A stretch of 64,000 nt of DNA from contig NZ_CP029145.1 in NCBI RefSeq assembly GCF_003149515.1, forward strand, positions 4,278,001-4,342,000. Reading direction: 5' to 3'. Of this stretch, positions 1 to 7,570 are shown piece by piece; position 1 is the first letter of the stretch; every line of letters starts with the position of its first letter. The position numbers were made by a program, and so were the translations under genes. This stretch comes from Hymenobacter nivis (GTDB lineage: Bacteria; Bacteroidota; Bacteroidia; Cytophagales; Hymenobacteraceae). The notes under the pieces are model-generated. The model was not told the origin of the DNA. It searched no databases and worked only from the letters and a program-made list of their open reading frames with translations.

Positions 1-1
1 G

Positions 2-505
2 CTGTGGGGCTACTCGGCCCGCTTCAAGCGGGTGGCGCTGGTGGGCAACGTCAGCATCGGGACGCTCACGGCGGCGCTGGTGCTGCTGCCCGAACTGCAG
101 CTGCGCACCGGCAACGAGGTGGTGTGGCGCTACGCGCTGGCGGCGTTTTTGCTCACGGTGGTGCGCGAAATAGTGAAGGACGTGGAGGACATGCGCGGCG
201 ACGACCAGCACGGCTGCCGCACGCTGCCGCTGGTGCTAGGCGTGGCCCGCACCAAGTGGGTGGCGGGGTTTTTCCTGGCTTGCCTGGTCGTGCTTACGGG
301 CGGGGCGGTGGCCTGGCTGGCGGTGCACGGGCCCTGGCCGCTGGCCGCGTGGCTGGGGGCCCTGGTGCTGCTGCCGCTGGGGGCCCTGGCGCGCCTGCTG
401 GTGCTGGCCGACCGCCGCCGCCACTTCCGCCAGCTCAGCACGTGGTGCAAAGGCATCATGCTGGCGGGCGTGCTCAGCATGGCCCTGGCGGGCGGGTTGG
501 GGTAG
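2..505 (+). CDS. UbiA-family prenyltransferase, 3' part only
   Basis: Reading frame 2 is open from the window edge to TAG at 503-505, so the 5' half of the gene lies outside the window. The visible 167 residues contain VREIVKDVEDMRGD followed by GCRTLPLVLG. This is the second Asp-rich motif region of UbiA enzymes, which transfer polyprenyl groups from prenyl diphosphate to an aromatic or glycerol-phosphate acceptor in the membrane. Three to four hydrophobic helices flank it. The motif style resembles the geranylgeranylglycerol-phosphate synthase-like members common in Bacteroidota, but the substrate cannot be decided from half a protein. Family call is firm, subfamily is inference. Confidence 0.8.
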   Translation: MWGYSARFKRVALVGNVSIGTLTAALVLLPELQLRTGNEVVWRYALAAFLLTVVREIVKDVEDMRGDDQHGCRTLPLVLGVARTKWVAGFFLACLVVLTGGAVAWLAVHGPWPLAAWLGALVLLPLGALARLLVLADRRRHFRQLSTWCKGIMLAGVLSMALAGGLG

Positions 506-581
506 GGCCCCGGGGCCAATACCAACCGCGGAGGCCATAAATCCGTTAGTGCGCCTGAACAATTCATATTTTATTCAGCTG

Positions 582-1781
582 ATGCATTTTTTACCCCTTG
601 CCGCCTTGCTGGCCGGCCTCTCCTTTACCGCTTTAGCGCAGTCCACGGCTCCGGCTGATACCACACAAGTACCCCTCGTCGTGAAGCCGGCCCCGCGGGC
701 CCCCGCCCTCGGCAAGCCCACGAAAAACATCACCATCCTGCCCATTCCGGTACTGTTTTACCAGGCCGAAACCGGCGTTGGCTACGGGCTGGGTGGCCTT
801 TTGAGCGGCCGTTTTGGGCAGGATACCACCGTGCGCTCGTCCAACGCCCGCATCCAGTACTGGCAAACGGCCAAAAAGCAGTCGCTCATCCAGTTGGTGC
901 ACACCATCTACACGCCGGGCGAGAAGTATTACCTCAACGGCGAAATCAGCGCCTACGACCAACTGCTGTACTACTACGGCAAGGGCAATAACTCGTCGAT
1001 GGGCGACCAGTCGAACGTGGCCTACAAGCTGCTCATTGTGAACCAGCGCGTGCAAAAGGCCATCGCGCCGAAGCTGTTCTTCGGGGCCCAGTACCGCCTC
1101 ACCGACATGAGCCAGATCCAGGCCGAAGGGGCCGCGGACAATGGCAGCACCAACTATTTCTACCGCGACCCGCGCCTGAGCAACCGGGAGCGGATGGGCA
1201 CCACAGTGTCGGGCCTGGGCCCGGTCATTACGCTCGACACGCGCGACGTGGCGCTGGCCGCTTTCCACGGCGACTTGCTCGACGCCAGCGTGATGTTTAA
1301 TGGCAAGGGCCTGGGGTCGGACTACAAATTCATCCGCTACCAGATCGATGCCCGCCACTTTCAGCCCATTTTCTCCGATAAAACCATTTTGGCGATGCAG
1401 TTCCTGGGGCAGTTTCATACCGGCGACGTGCCGTTTCGGGAGTTGGCCGGCATCGGGGCCAACCTGGGCGGCACGCTGTACAACAACGCCAACTTGCTGC
1501 GCGGCATTTACGAGCAGCGCTACCGCGACCGCCAGATGATGATGTTCCAGGCCGAGCTGCGCCAGCACTTGTTCTGGCGCATCGACGGCGCGGCATTTGC
1601 CGGCGTGGGCGAAGTGGCCAACGGCGCCAGCGATTTTTCACTCAACCAGGTACGCGGTGCGGGCGGCGCCGGCATACGCTTCAACTTCATTCGCCGCGAC
1701 CGGGTGAACCTGCGCCTCGATTACGCGGTGGGCGCCGGGTCGCAGTCGGGGTTTCTGTTCGCCATCGGCGAAGCCTTCTAG
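582..1781 (+). CDS. BamA/TamA-like outer-membrane beta-barrel protein (surface antigen D15 type)
   Basis: The ATG at 582 is preferred over an in-frame GTG at 549 because it places a signal peptide (MHFLPLAALLAGLSF..ALAQ) at the N-terminus. The mature part (about 380 residues) has alternating aromatic/polar beta-strand sequence, with PIPVLFYQAETGVGYG near the start and a C-terminus ending in Phe (GFLFAIGEAF). It lacks room for POTRA repeats, so it is a barrel-only relative of the Omp85 C-terminal domain rather than BamA itself. Its role is unknown; such proteins are common outer-membrane proteins of Bacteroidota. A strong hairpin terminator follows at 1858. Confidence 0.65.
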   Translation: MHFLPLAALLAGLSFTALAQSTAPADTTQVPLVVKPAPRAPALGKPTKNITILPIPVLFYQAETGVGYGLGGLLSGRFGQDTTVRSSNARIQYWQTAKKQSLIQLVHTIYTPGEKYYLNGEISAYDQLLYYYGKGNNSSMGDQSNVAYKLLIVNQRVQKAIAPKLFFGAQYRLTDMSQIQAEGAADNGSTNYFYRDPRLSNRERMGTTVSGLGPVITLDTRDVALAAFHGDLLDASVMFNGKGLGSDYKFIRYQIDARHFQPIFSDKTILAMQFLGQFHTGDVPFRELAGIGANLGGTLYNNANLLRGIYEQRYRDRQMMMFQAELRQHLFWRIDGAAFAGVGEVANGASDFSLNQVRGAGGAGIRFNFIRRDRVNLRLDYAVGAGSQSGFLFAIGEAF

Positions 1782-1857
1782 CGCCGGCCGGCAACGGCTG
1801 AGCTATTACCAGGGGCCCCGGTCCTGCTGTGCAGGGCCTTGTCCTTACCCAAAACTC

Positions 1858-1894
1858 AAAATCCCTTTCGGCCATGCGGCCGAAAGGGATTTTT
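1858..1894 (+). terminator. Rho-independent terminator of the barrel gene
   Basis: A perfect 13-bp stem (ATCCCTTTCGGCC at 1861-1873 against 1878-1890) with a 4-nt loop is followed by a T run. The A-rich left side could let it work on both strands. The T run is also the insertion site of the adjacent miniature element: the last 8 bases (1887-1894) are the duplicated target. Confidence 0.85.
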
Positions 1895-2040
1895 GGCGAT
1901 GGTCCAAAGCGAGATGATTTCGGTATTTCACTCAATTTATGATGTCTGAATATTCGTCCTTCCAGCTTTCCTGACGTGTTTTTAAGCTGACTTAATTAAC
2001 AAACTAAAGGTCCGGTATCATCCTGCTTTGGACCACCGCC
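1895..2040. mobile_element. Miniature inverted-repeat element, copy 1 (146 bp)
   Basis: The element starts GGCGATGGTCCAAAGC and ends in the inverted form, giving terminal inverted repeats of 24 bp with three mismatches. It is flanked by a perfect 8-bp direct repeat GGATTTTT at 1887-1894 and 2041-2048. The interior is AT-rich and encodes nothing. Length and ends match copy 2 (31564-31709), while the centres are unrelated in sequence. An 8-bp duplication and GG-starting ends fit a non-autonomous derivative of a DDE-transposase insertion sequence (IS1595-like is one possibility, inference). No transposase gene is present in this window. Confidence 0.9.
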
Positions 2041-2047
2041 GGATTTT

Positions 2048-2703
2048 TTAGGCGAGTGCTTGCCCAGATTGTGGCTTTTCGAGTGGTGTTAGCCAGCGAA
2101 AAAAGGCGCGCACGCTACTTCCAAGAAGCCAGCAAAAGATTTGGATAAGGACAAGGGCATCACCGGTGAACACGCCAGGTGCCACCTGCGAGCGGTGCGC
2201 GGCAATGGCGGCCAGCTTTTGGGGCAGCACCTCGCCAATGGCCAAGCGAAACCCCGCCACGTAGTCGGCGGGCTGGGGCAGGCCGGCGGGGGCGGCGCGC
2301 TGCCAGGCCCACACCACGTGTTCGAGTTGGCGCGGCGCGGCCAGGGTCGCCTACGCCATTGTGCCAAACAACTGCATGAGCAGCAGTGCATTGGTATGGC
2401 CTTCGTAGAGCCGGCCCACCACCAAATTACCCCGCCCGACGTGGCGCAGCACGGTCAGCAGCTCCTCGGTGGCGGCGGGGGCCCCAGGCCGGCGGCGCCC
2501 GCCGCGGTGAGCAGCCCGGCAGCCCGCAGCCAGTCAAATTCCTGGGCGGGAAACGTGGCGGCTGCATCGGTGGCGGTGGCCTGGGCAAACAGGCGGGGTA
2601 CTAGGGCCCGGGCGACCTGCACGGCTGCGGCGGGCATGGTTAGCAAGGGCAAATCAGGGTTGGTAATGGCGGGAGAATTGGCAGGTATAAAATCAGCAAC
2701 CAT
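2048..2703 (-). pseudogene. Decayed acyl-CoA dehydrogenase-like gene, possibly fused to another remnant
   Basis: Read from 2703 downward, the frame gives an N-terminus with FDWLRAAGLLTAAG. A frameshift near 2470-2480 then leads into ATEELLTVLRHVGRGNLVVG and RLYEGHTNALLLMQLFG, the N-terminal helical pattern of acyl-CoA dehydrogenases. An in-frame TAG follows FGTMA. The same frame then reads through about 100 residues that no longer resemble a dehydrogenase; the segment KLAAIAAHRSQVAPG is reminiscent of the C-terminal part of PIG-L-type deacetylases (weak). The result looks like a truncated, deletion-joined relic between the element at 1895 and purH. The dehydrogenase identity is moderately supported; the second half is a guess. 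Confidence 0.5.
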
Positions 2704-2808
2704 CTGCGCGCGGGTGAAAAGCGAATGAGTAAACTACACTCCAAAACGGCTCCCCCTTGTTCCTGCTGCGCTTATGCAGCATCGGCGCTAAATTCAATCA
2801 CGGCCGGC

Positions 2809-2841
2809 TTTGGCCCCCGGCGAAGGGGCGGCGTACCTTTG
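2809..2841 (+). promoter_or_regulatory. Bacteroidota-type promoter of purH
   Basis: TTTG at 2809-2812 and TACCTTTG at 2834-2841 are separated by 21 bases and match the sigma-ABfr consensus (TTTG, about 19-21 bases, TAnnTTTG). The box ends 35 bases before the purH ATG. Confidence 0.65.
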
Positions 2842-2876
2842 CGGCGGTAATTCCGCCATAGCTTTTTCCGCCGTTT

Positions 2877-4424
2877 ATGTCGTCCCGTCCCGTTCGCGCC
2901 GCACTGTTGTCCGTCTACCACAAAGACCGATTAGGGCCCCTGGTGCAGGTGCTCCGTCAGCACGGCGTCACGCTGTACTCGACCGGCGGCACCCAGCAAT
3001 TCCTCGAAAGCGAAGGCGCCGCCGTCACGGCCGTGGAGGACCTCACGGGCTTCCCCGAAGTATTCGGCGGCCGCGTGAAAACGCTGCATCCCAAGGTGTT
3101 CGGCGGCATCCTGCACCGCCGCCACGAGCCCGGCGACCTAGCCCAGGCCGAGCAGCACGGCATCCCGCCCATCGACTTGGTGGTGGTCGATTTGTACCCG
3201 TTTGAAGAAACCGTGGCCAGTGGGGCCCCCGAGGCCGACGTCATTGAGAAGATTGACATCGGCGGCATTGCCCTGTTGCGCGCCGCCGCCAAAAACTACC
3301 GCGACGTGCTGGTAGTCAGCAGCCGCGAGCAGTACGCCGCCGTGGCCGAGCTGCTGGCCGCCAAGAACGGCGCTACCGACCTGGAGGACCGCCGCCACTA
3401 CGCCGCCGCTGCCTTCGCCACCACCAGCCACTACGACACCGAAATCTTCAAGTACGTGAGCCAAGGCACCGACCTGGCCGCGAACGACGCCGCCGCCGCT
3501 CCGGCCAACCCCCAGGGCCCCGCCACGGCGCTGCGCTACGGCGAGAACCCCCACCAGGCCGGCACGTTCTACGGCGACCTGGGGGCCCTGTTCGATCAAC
3601 TGCACGGCAAACAGCTGAGCTACAATAACCTGGTAGACGTGGACGCCGCCGTGCAGCTCATGCGTGAGTTTGCCGATGGGCCCCCGGCCTGCGCCATTCT
3701 CAAGCACACCAACGCCTGCGGCGTGGCCCTGGCCGGTACCCTGCATGCCGCCTACGTGCAGGCCCTGGCCTGCGACCCCGTATCAGCGTTCGGCGGGGTC
3801 ATCATCGTAAACAAGGAAGTGGACGCGGCCACCGCCGCCGAGCTGGGCCAGCTCTTTTTTGAAGTGCTGATTGCGCCCGGCTTCGCCCCCGACGCCCTGC
3901 TGCTGCTGCAAAGCAAGAAAAACCGCATCCTGCTGCGCCAGAAGCCGGTCGAGTTTCCCGCCAAGCAAATCAAAACTTTGCTCAACGGCCTCATCGAGCA
4001 AGACGCGGACCGCCAGAGCGAAACCGCTGCTGATTTCCGCGTCGTCACGCAGTCGGCCCCCACGGCCGAGGAAACGGCGGCCCTGGAATTTGCCGGCAAA
4101 ATCTGCAAGCACACCAAGAGCAATACCATCGTGCTGGCCCGTGCCGGCCAGCTGCTGGCCTCGGGCGTAGGCCAAACCTCGCGCGTGGACGCTCTGCGCC
4201 AGGCCATCGAAAAAGCCCACGCCTTCGGCTTCGACCTGCAAGGTGCGGTGATGGCCTCCGACGCCTTTTTTCCCTTCCCCGACTGCGTGGAAATTGCCGG
4301 CGCGGCTGGCATCCGGGCCGTGGTGCAGCCCGGCGGCTCCATCAAGGATGCCGACAGCATCCGCGCCTGCGACGAGCGCGGCATGGCCATGGTGCTCACC
4401 GGCGTGCGCCACTTCAAGCATTAA
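2877..4424 (+). CDS. purH: Bifunctional AICAR transformylase / IMP cyclohydrolase
   Basis: This enzyme does the last two steps of purine synthesis, formylating AICAR with 10-formyl-tetrahydrofolate and closing the ring to IMP, in the cytoplasm. The 515-residue product has the normal length. The N-terminal MGS-like cyclohydrolase domain shows LYSTGGTQQFLE and GGRVKTLHPKVFGGIL. The C-terminal transformylase domain shows LRYGENPHQAG, LKHTNACGVA and the ending FPDCVEIAGAAGIRAVVQPGGS. The ATG at 2877 lies 35 bp downstream of a good promoter. The purH-mreB neighbourhood is typical of Cytophagales. Confidence 0.97.
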   Translation: MSSRPVRAALLSVYHKDRLGPLVQVLRQHGVTLYSTGGTQQFLESEGAAVTAVEDLTGFPEVFGGRVKTLHPKVFGGILHRRHEPGDLAQAEQHGIPPIDLVVVDLYPFEETVASGAPEADVIEKIDIGGIALLRAAAKNYRDVLVVSSREQYAAVAELLAAKNGATDLEDRRHYAAAAFATTSHYDTEIFKYVSQGTDLAANDAAAAPANPQGPATALRYGENPHQAGTFYGDLGALFDQLHGKQLSYNNLVDVDAAVQLMREFADGPPACAILKHTNACGVALAGTLHAAYVQALACDPVSAFGGVIIVNKEVDAATAAELGQLFFEVLIAPGFAPDALLLLQSKKNRILLRQKPVEFPAKQIKTLLNGLIEQDADRQSETAADFRVVTQSAPTAEETAALEFAGKICKHTKSNTIVLARAGQLLASGVGQTSRVDALRQAIEKAHAFGFDLQGAVMASDAFFPFPDCVEIAGAAGIRAVVQPGGSIKDADSIRACDERGMAMVLTGVRHFKH

Positions 4425-4494
4425 TTCTGGGGCCCCCGGGCCGCGCGAATTTTCTTGTATTGAAGCTTTCTGAGAAGTACAATTGAACGTTCTA

Positions 4495-4530
4495 TTAATT
4501 GAACGTCATGCGGAGTGTAGCGAAGCATGA
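4495..4530. repeat. Short palindromic repeat (GTCATGC family)
   Basis: A 12-base arm (GAACGTCATGC region) is repeated inverted as GCATGATGTTC after a 12-base loop reading GGAGTGTAGCGA. The GTCATNC start is shared with the larger palindromes at 11423, 33662 and 37487. It lies between purH and the small membrane gene. Confidence 0.55.
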
Positions 4531-4582
4531 TGTTCTTTTTTGTGCGGTTTTATTCGGTAACAACGTCCTAATTTTCTCCTTT

Positions 4583-4744
4583 ATGAAATACGCCACCATT
4601 GTGGGGTACGCCCTGCTGGTTATTGGCATTTCGCTGCGCTTGCTGGCGCCCGGGCTGGGCATTGTGGGCACGGTGCTGACGGCCGTGGGCGGGCTCACGG
4701 TGGCCGCCGCCACGGTAGTGGGCGCCCGCAAGGGGCGGCGGTAG
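4583..4744 (+). CDS. Small two-helix membrane protein
   Basis: The ATG at 4583 opens a 53-residue frame (MKYATIVGYALLVIGISL..., ending GARKGRR). It consists of two hydrophobic helices with a GLGIVGTVL turn and a basic tail, which implies insertion in the inner membrane. A longer frame starting at 4499 would read through the palindromic repeat and is unlikely. No function can be assigned; proteins of this kind occur widely as uncharacterised small membrane proteins. Confidence 0.55.
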   Translation: MKYATIVGYALLVIGISLRLLAPGLGIVGTVLTAVGGLTVAAATVVGARKGRR

Positions 4745-4861
4745 GCATACTAGCCGGCCGGTTCGGGCGTTTAGGGTCCTGCCCGGTACGGGGGAGCGCC
4801 CGGTATTTTGCAAAGGAAAATCAGGGCGGAACCCAGGTTTCGGATCCCCTCATTCCTTCCG

Positions 4862-4869
4862 TACCTTTG
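4862..4869 (+). promoter_or_regulatory. TACCTTTG -7 box upstream of mreB
   Basis: TACCTTTG matches the Bacteroidota -7 consensus TAnnTTTG and lies 54 bases before the mreB start. A clear TTTG -33 box at the right spacing was not found, only GGTTTCGG near 4837, so this is a partial match. Confidence 0.45.
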
Positions 4870-4923
4870 CCCACTTATTGCCGCGTGGCCCCGGTCGTTG
4901 CGCCGCTATTCTGATATAACTCA

Positions 4924-5949
4924 ATGGGTTTCTTTAACTTCCTGACCAGCGATATTGCCATCGACCTGGGCACGGCTAATACGCTCATCATCCACAACGA
5001 CAAAATCGTAGTGGACGAGCCGAGCATCATCGCCAAAGACCGCACTACGAATAAGATTATCGCTGTTGGCCGCCAGGCCCAGCAAATGCACGAGAAGACC
5101 CACGACAACATCAAAACCATTCGCCCGCTGAAGGACGGCGTGATTGCCGATTTCCACGCGGCGGAGGAGATGATTAAGGGCCTGATTAAGATGATTGACA
5201 CGCGCAAGCGGCTGTTTCAGCCCTCGCACCGCATGGTCATCTGCATCCCGTCGGGCATCACGGAAGTCGAAAAACGCGCCGTGCGCGACTCCGCTGAGCA
5301 CGCCGGGGCCAAGGAAGTCTGGATGATTCAGGAGCCGATGGCCGCGGCCATCGGCATTGGTATTGACGTGCACCAACCCGTGGGTTCGATGATTATCGAC
5401 ATCGGGGGCGGCACGTCGGAAATTGCCCTGATTGCTCTCTCGGGCATTGTGTGCGACCAAAGTATCAAGACGGCCGGCGACGTGTTCAACCAGGACATCC
5501 TGGATTACATGCGCCGCCAGCACAACCTGCTCATCGGCGAGCGGTCGGCCGAGCGCATCAAGATCGAGGTTGGCGCCGCGCTTACCGAGCTGGACAATCC
5601 GCCACCGGACCACGAGGTGCGCGGCCGCGACCTGATGACGGGCATTCCTAAAGTCATCAAGGTCACGTTCTCGGAAATCGCCATTGCGCTCGACAAGTCC
5701 GTGGCCAAAATCGAGGAGGCCGTGCTGAAGGCCCTGGAGATTTCGCCGCCCGAGCTGTCGGCCGACATCTACGAGCACGGCATCCACCTCACCGGCGGCG
5801 GGGCCCTGCTGCGCGGCCTCGACAAGCGCTTGGCCGCTAAAACCAAGCTGCCCATCCACATTGCCGAAGACCCGCTGCGCGCCGTGGTGCGCGGCACTGG
5901 CCGGGCCATCAAGGACATCCAGGCCTTCAAGGGCGTGCTGCTGACCTAA
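4924..5949 (+). CDS. mreB: Rod shape-determining protein MreB
   Basis: MreB is the bacterial actin homologue. It polymerises on ATP under the inner membrane and guides the elongation machinery. The 341-residue product has normal length and shows IAIDLGTANTLI (phosphate 1), IDIGGGTSEIALI (phosphate 2), LTGGGALLRGLDKRL (adenosine motif) and the N-terminal amphipathic MGFFNFLTS. It heads the cluster mreB-mreC-mreD-mrdA. A bulky inverted repeat separates it from mreC. Confidence 0.97.
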   Translation: MGFFNFLTSDIAIDLGTANTLIIHNDKIVVDEPSIIAKDRTTNKIIAVGRQAQQMHEKTHDNIKTIRPLKDGVIADFHAAEEMIKGLIKMIDTRKRLFQPSHRMVICIPSGITEVEKRAVRDSAEHAGAKEVWMIQEPMAAAIGIGIDVHQPVGSMIIDIGGGTSEIALIALSGIVCDQSIKTAGDVFNQDILDYMRRQHNLLIGERSAERIKIEVGAALTELDNPPPDHEVRGRDLMTGIPKVIKVTFSEIAIALDKSVAKIEEAVLKALEISPPELSADIYEHGIHLTGGGALLRGLDKRLAAKTKLPIHIAEDPLRAVVRGTGRAIKDIQAFKGVLLT

Positions 5950-5951
5950 TG

Positions 5952-6050
5952 CATTTAACACGTATCAATTAACATTTAACAGACAGTCCCAACTACTTGG
6001 CTGCCTGGTTATAATCCGGGTGTTAAATGATAAATGATAATTGTTAAATG
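5952..6050. repeat. Inverted repeat between mreB and mreC
   Basis: An AT-rich arm of about 30 bases at 5952-5981 (CATTTAACACGTATCA..ATTTAACA) is mirrored, with several mismatches, at 6021-6050 (TGTTAAATGATAAATG..). The spacer is 39 bases. The right arm ends immediately before the mreC ATG at 6052, so a hairpin in the transcript could affect mreC translation or RNA stability (inference). Confidence 0.6.
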
Positions 6051-6051
6051 A

Positions 6052-6990
6052 ATGAAAAACCTGTTTTTGTTTCTGGCGCGGTTTCAGGGGCTGTTGGCGT
6101 TTGGAGTGCTGGAAGTAATTAGCTTGTACTTATTCGTAACCAGCAGCTCGTACCAGCGGGCGGCTTTCTTCAACTCGGCCAATGCCTACGCGGGCGTGGT
6201 GCTGGCCCGCCGCACCGAGGTACTCGACTATTTCCACCTGGGGGCCCTGAACCAGCAGTTGCTGGCCGAAAACGCCCGCCTGCGCCAGCAGCTTTATCCG
6301 CCCGACGTGAGCCGGCGCGAGGCCGACTCGCTGGCCCTACCGCCAGCCCCTGGCGATACGCTGCGCCGCGTGCGCTACGTGCGCCCCGCCCAGCGGCCCG
6401 ATACCCTGTTGCTGGCCCAGCAGCGCCTGGCCGCCCGCGACCCCAACTACCCACTCGTCCCGGCCCGGGTGATTAACAACACGTTGCGCAGCGTAGACAA
6501 CTACTTTACGCTGAACGTGGGCCTGGCCGACGGCGTGCGGCCCGGCCTGGGCGTGCTGGCCGCCGCCGGCGTGGTGGGCCGCATCAAGACCGCCTCTGCC
6601 CACTACGCCACCGCCACCAGCCTGCTGCATTCCAAAACCAGCGTGTCCGCCAAAATCAAGCGTGACAATGCGTTTGGGAGCGTGCATTGGCCCGGCGACG
6701 ATCCTACGCAGGCACTGCTCGACGACATTCCGCGCCAAAACAAGCTGGTGGTGGGCGATACGGTGGTGACGAGTGGCTACAACGCCATCTTCCCGGAGGG
6801 CATCTTTATTGGTACCGTTGCCTCGTTTGTGAAGGAGCCGGACAAGAACTTCTGGACCGTGCACCTGCGCCTGGGCGCCGATTTCAGCAACCTGACCTAC
6901 GTGTACGTAGTGACGAACCGCACGCGCCCCGAGCGCGACACCGTGGAGGCCCGCGCCCTGCCACCGGTCGGAAAGGGGAAACGGCCATGA
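6052..6990 (+). CDS. mreC: Rod shape-determining protein MreC
   Basis: MreC links MreB filaments to the periplasmic elongation enzymes. The 312-residue product has an N-terminal transmembrane helix (GLLAFGVLEVISLYLFV), a coiled region (HLGALNQQLLAENARLRQQL) and the beta-rich MreC core with NYFTLNVGLADGVRPGLGV and VVTSGYNAIFPEGIFIGTV. The stop codon overlaps the mreD start as ATGA (6987-6990), which implies translational coupling. Confidence 0.95.
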   Translation: MKNLFLFLARFQGLLAFGVLEVISLYLFVTSSSYQRAAFFNSANAYAGVVLARRTEVLDYFHLGALNQQLLAENARLRQQLYPPDVSRREADSLALPPAPGDTLRRVRYVRPAQRPDTLLLAQQRLAARDPNYPLVPARVINNTLRSVDNYFTLNVGLADGVRPGLGVLAAAGVVGRIKTASAHYATATSLLHSKTSVSAKIKRDNAFGSVHWPGDDPTQALLDDIPRQNKLVVGDTVVTSGYNAIFPEGIFIGTVASFVKEPDKNFWTVHLRLGADFSNLTYVYVVTNRTRPERDTVEARALPPVGKGKRP

Positions 6991-7514
6991 AAATAGTAGG
7001 TCTTTTGCTGAAGCAGGTGCTGCGCTACGCCGTCTACACGCTGGTGCACGTGCTCATCATCAGCCGGTTGGTGCTGTTTGATGCGGGCTGGTGTTTTCTT
7101 TACCTGGGGTTTGTGCTGTTTCTGCCGCTGGGCACGCCGGTGGTGGTGCAACTGCTGCTGGCTTTCGGCATAGGCCTGACGATGGATATTTTTTACGACA
7201 CCGGGGGCCTGCACGCGGCGGCGGCAGTGCTGCTGGCTTTTGTGCGGCCGGCGGTGCTGCGCCTGCTACGCCCGCGCGACGGCTACGATGCCGTTGATGC
7301 TGTGAACGTGCACTTTATGGGCCCCGCATGGTTCCTGACCTACCTGGGTGTGCTAGTGCTGGTGCATCACCTAGCGTTTTTCCTGCTGGAGCTAGGTAGC
7401 TTCCGCCACTTCGGTTTCACGCTGGAGAAGGTGGGGGTCAGCTGGGCCTTCACGTGCGTGGCGCTGCTGATTGTGCAGCTGCTGTTTTTCCCGGTACGGC
7501 GCAGCCGGCAGTAG
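6987..7514 (+). CDS. mreD: Rod shape-determining protein MreD
   Basis: This is a 175-residue hydrophobic protein with five to six predicted membrane helices and the MreD-like segment GIGLTMDIFYDTGGLHAAA. It is an inner-membrane partner of MreC in the elongasome. The start at 6987 is fixed by the 4-base overlap with mreC. A longer frame running upstream inside mreC is only read-through. mrdA follows 56 bp later. Confidence 0.92.
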   Translation: MKIVGLLLKQVLRYAVYTLVHVLIISRLVLFDAGWCFLYLGFVLFLPLGTPVVVQLLLAFGIGLTMDIFYDTGGLHAAAAVLLAFVRPAVLRLLRPRDGYDAVDAVNVHFMGPAWFLTYLGVLVLVHHLAFFLLELGSFRHFGFTLEKVGVSWAFTCVALLIVQLLFFPVRRSRQ

Positions 7515-7570
7515 GCCGGGGCCCTGAATTAAGCTGGGTAGGGGCCCCGGTTCGGTTGTAACTTTATATT

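Noticed and set aside
2141..2728. Plus-strand open frame across the dehydrogenase relic
   Set aside because: It has no recognisable protein motif and lies antisense to the minus-strand relic; it is a GC-rich shadow frame.
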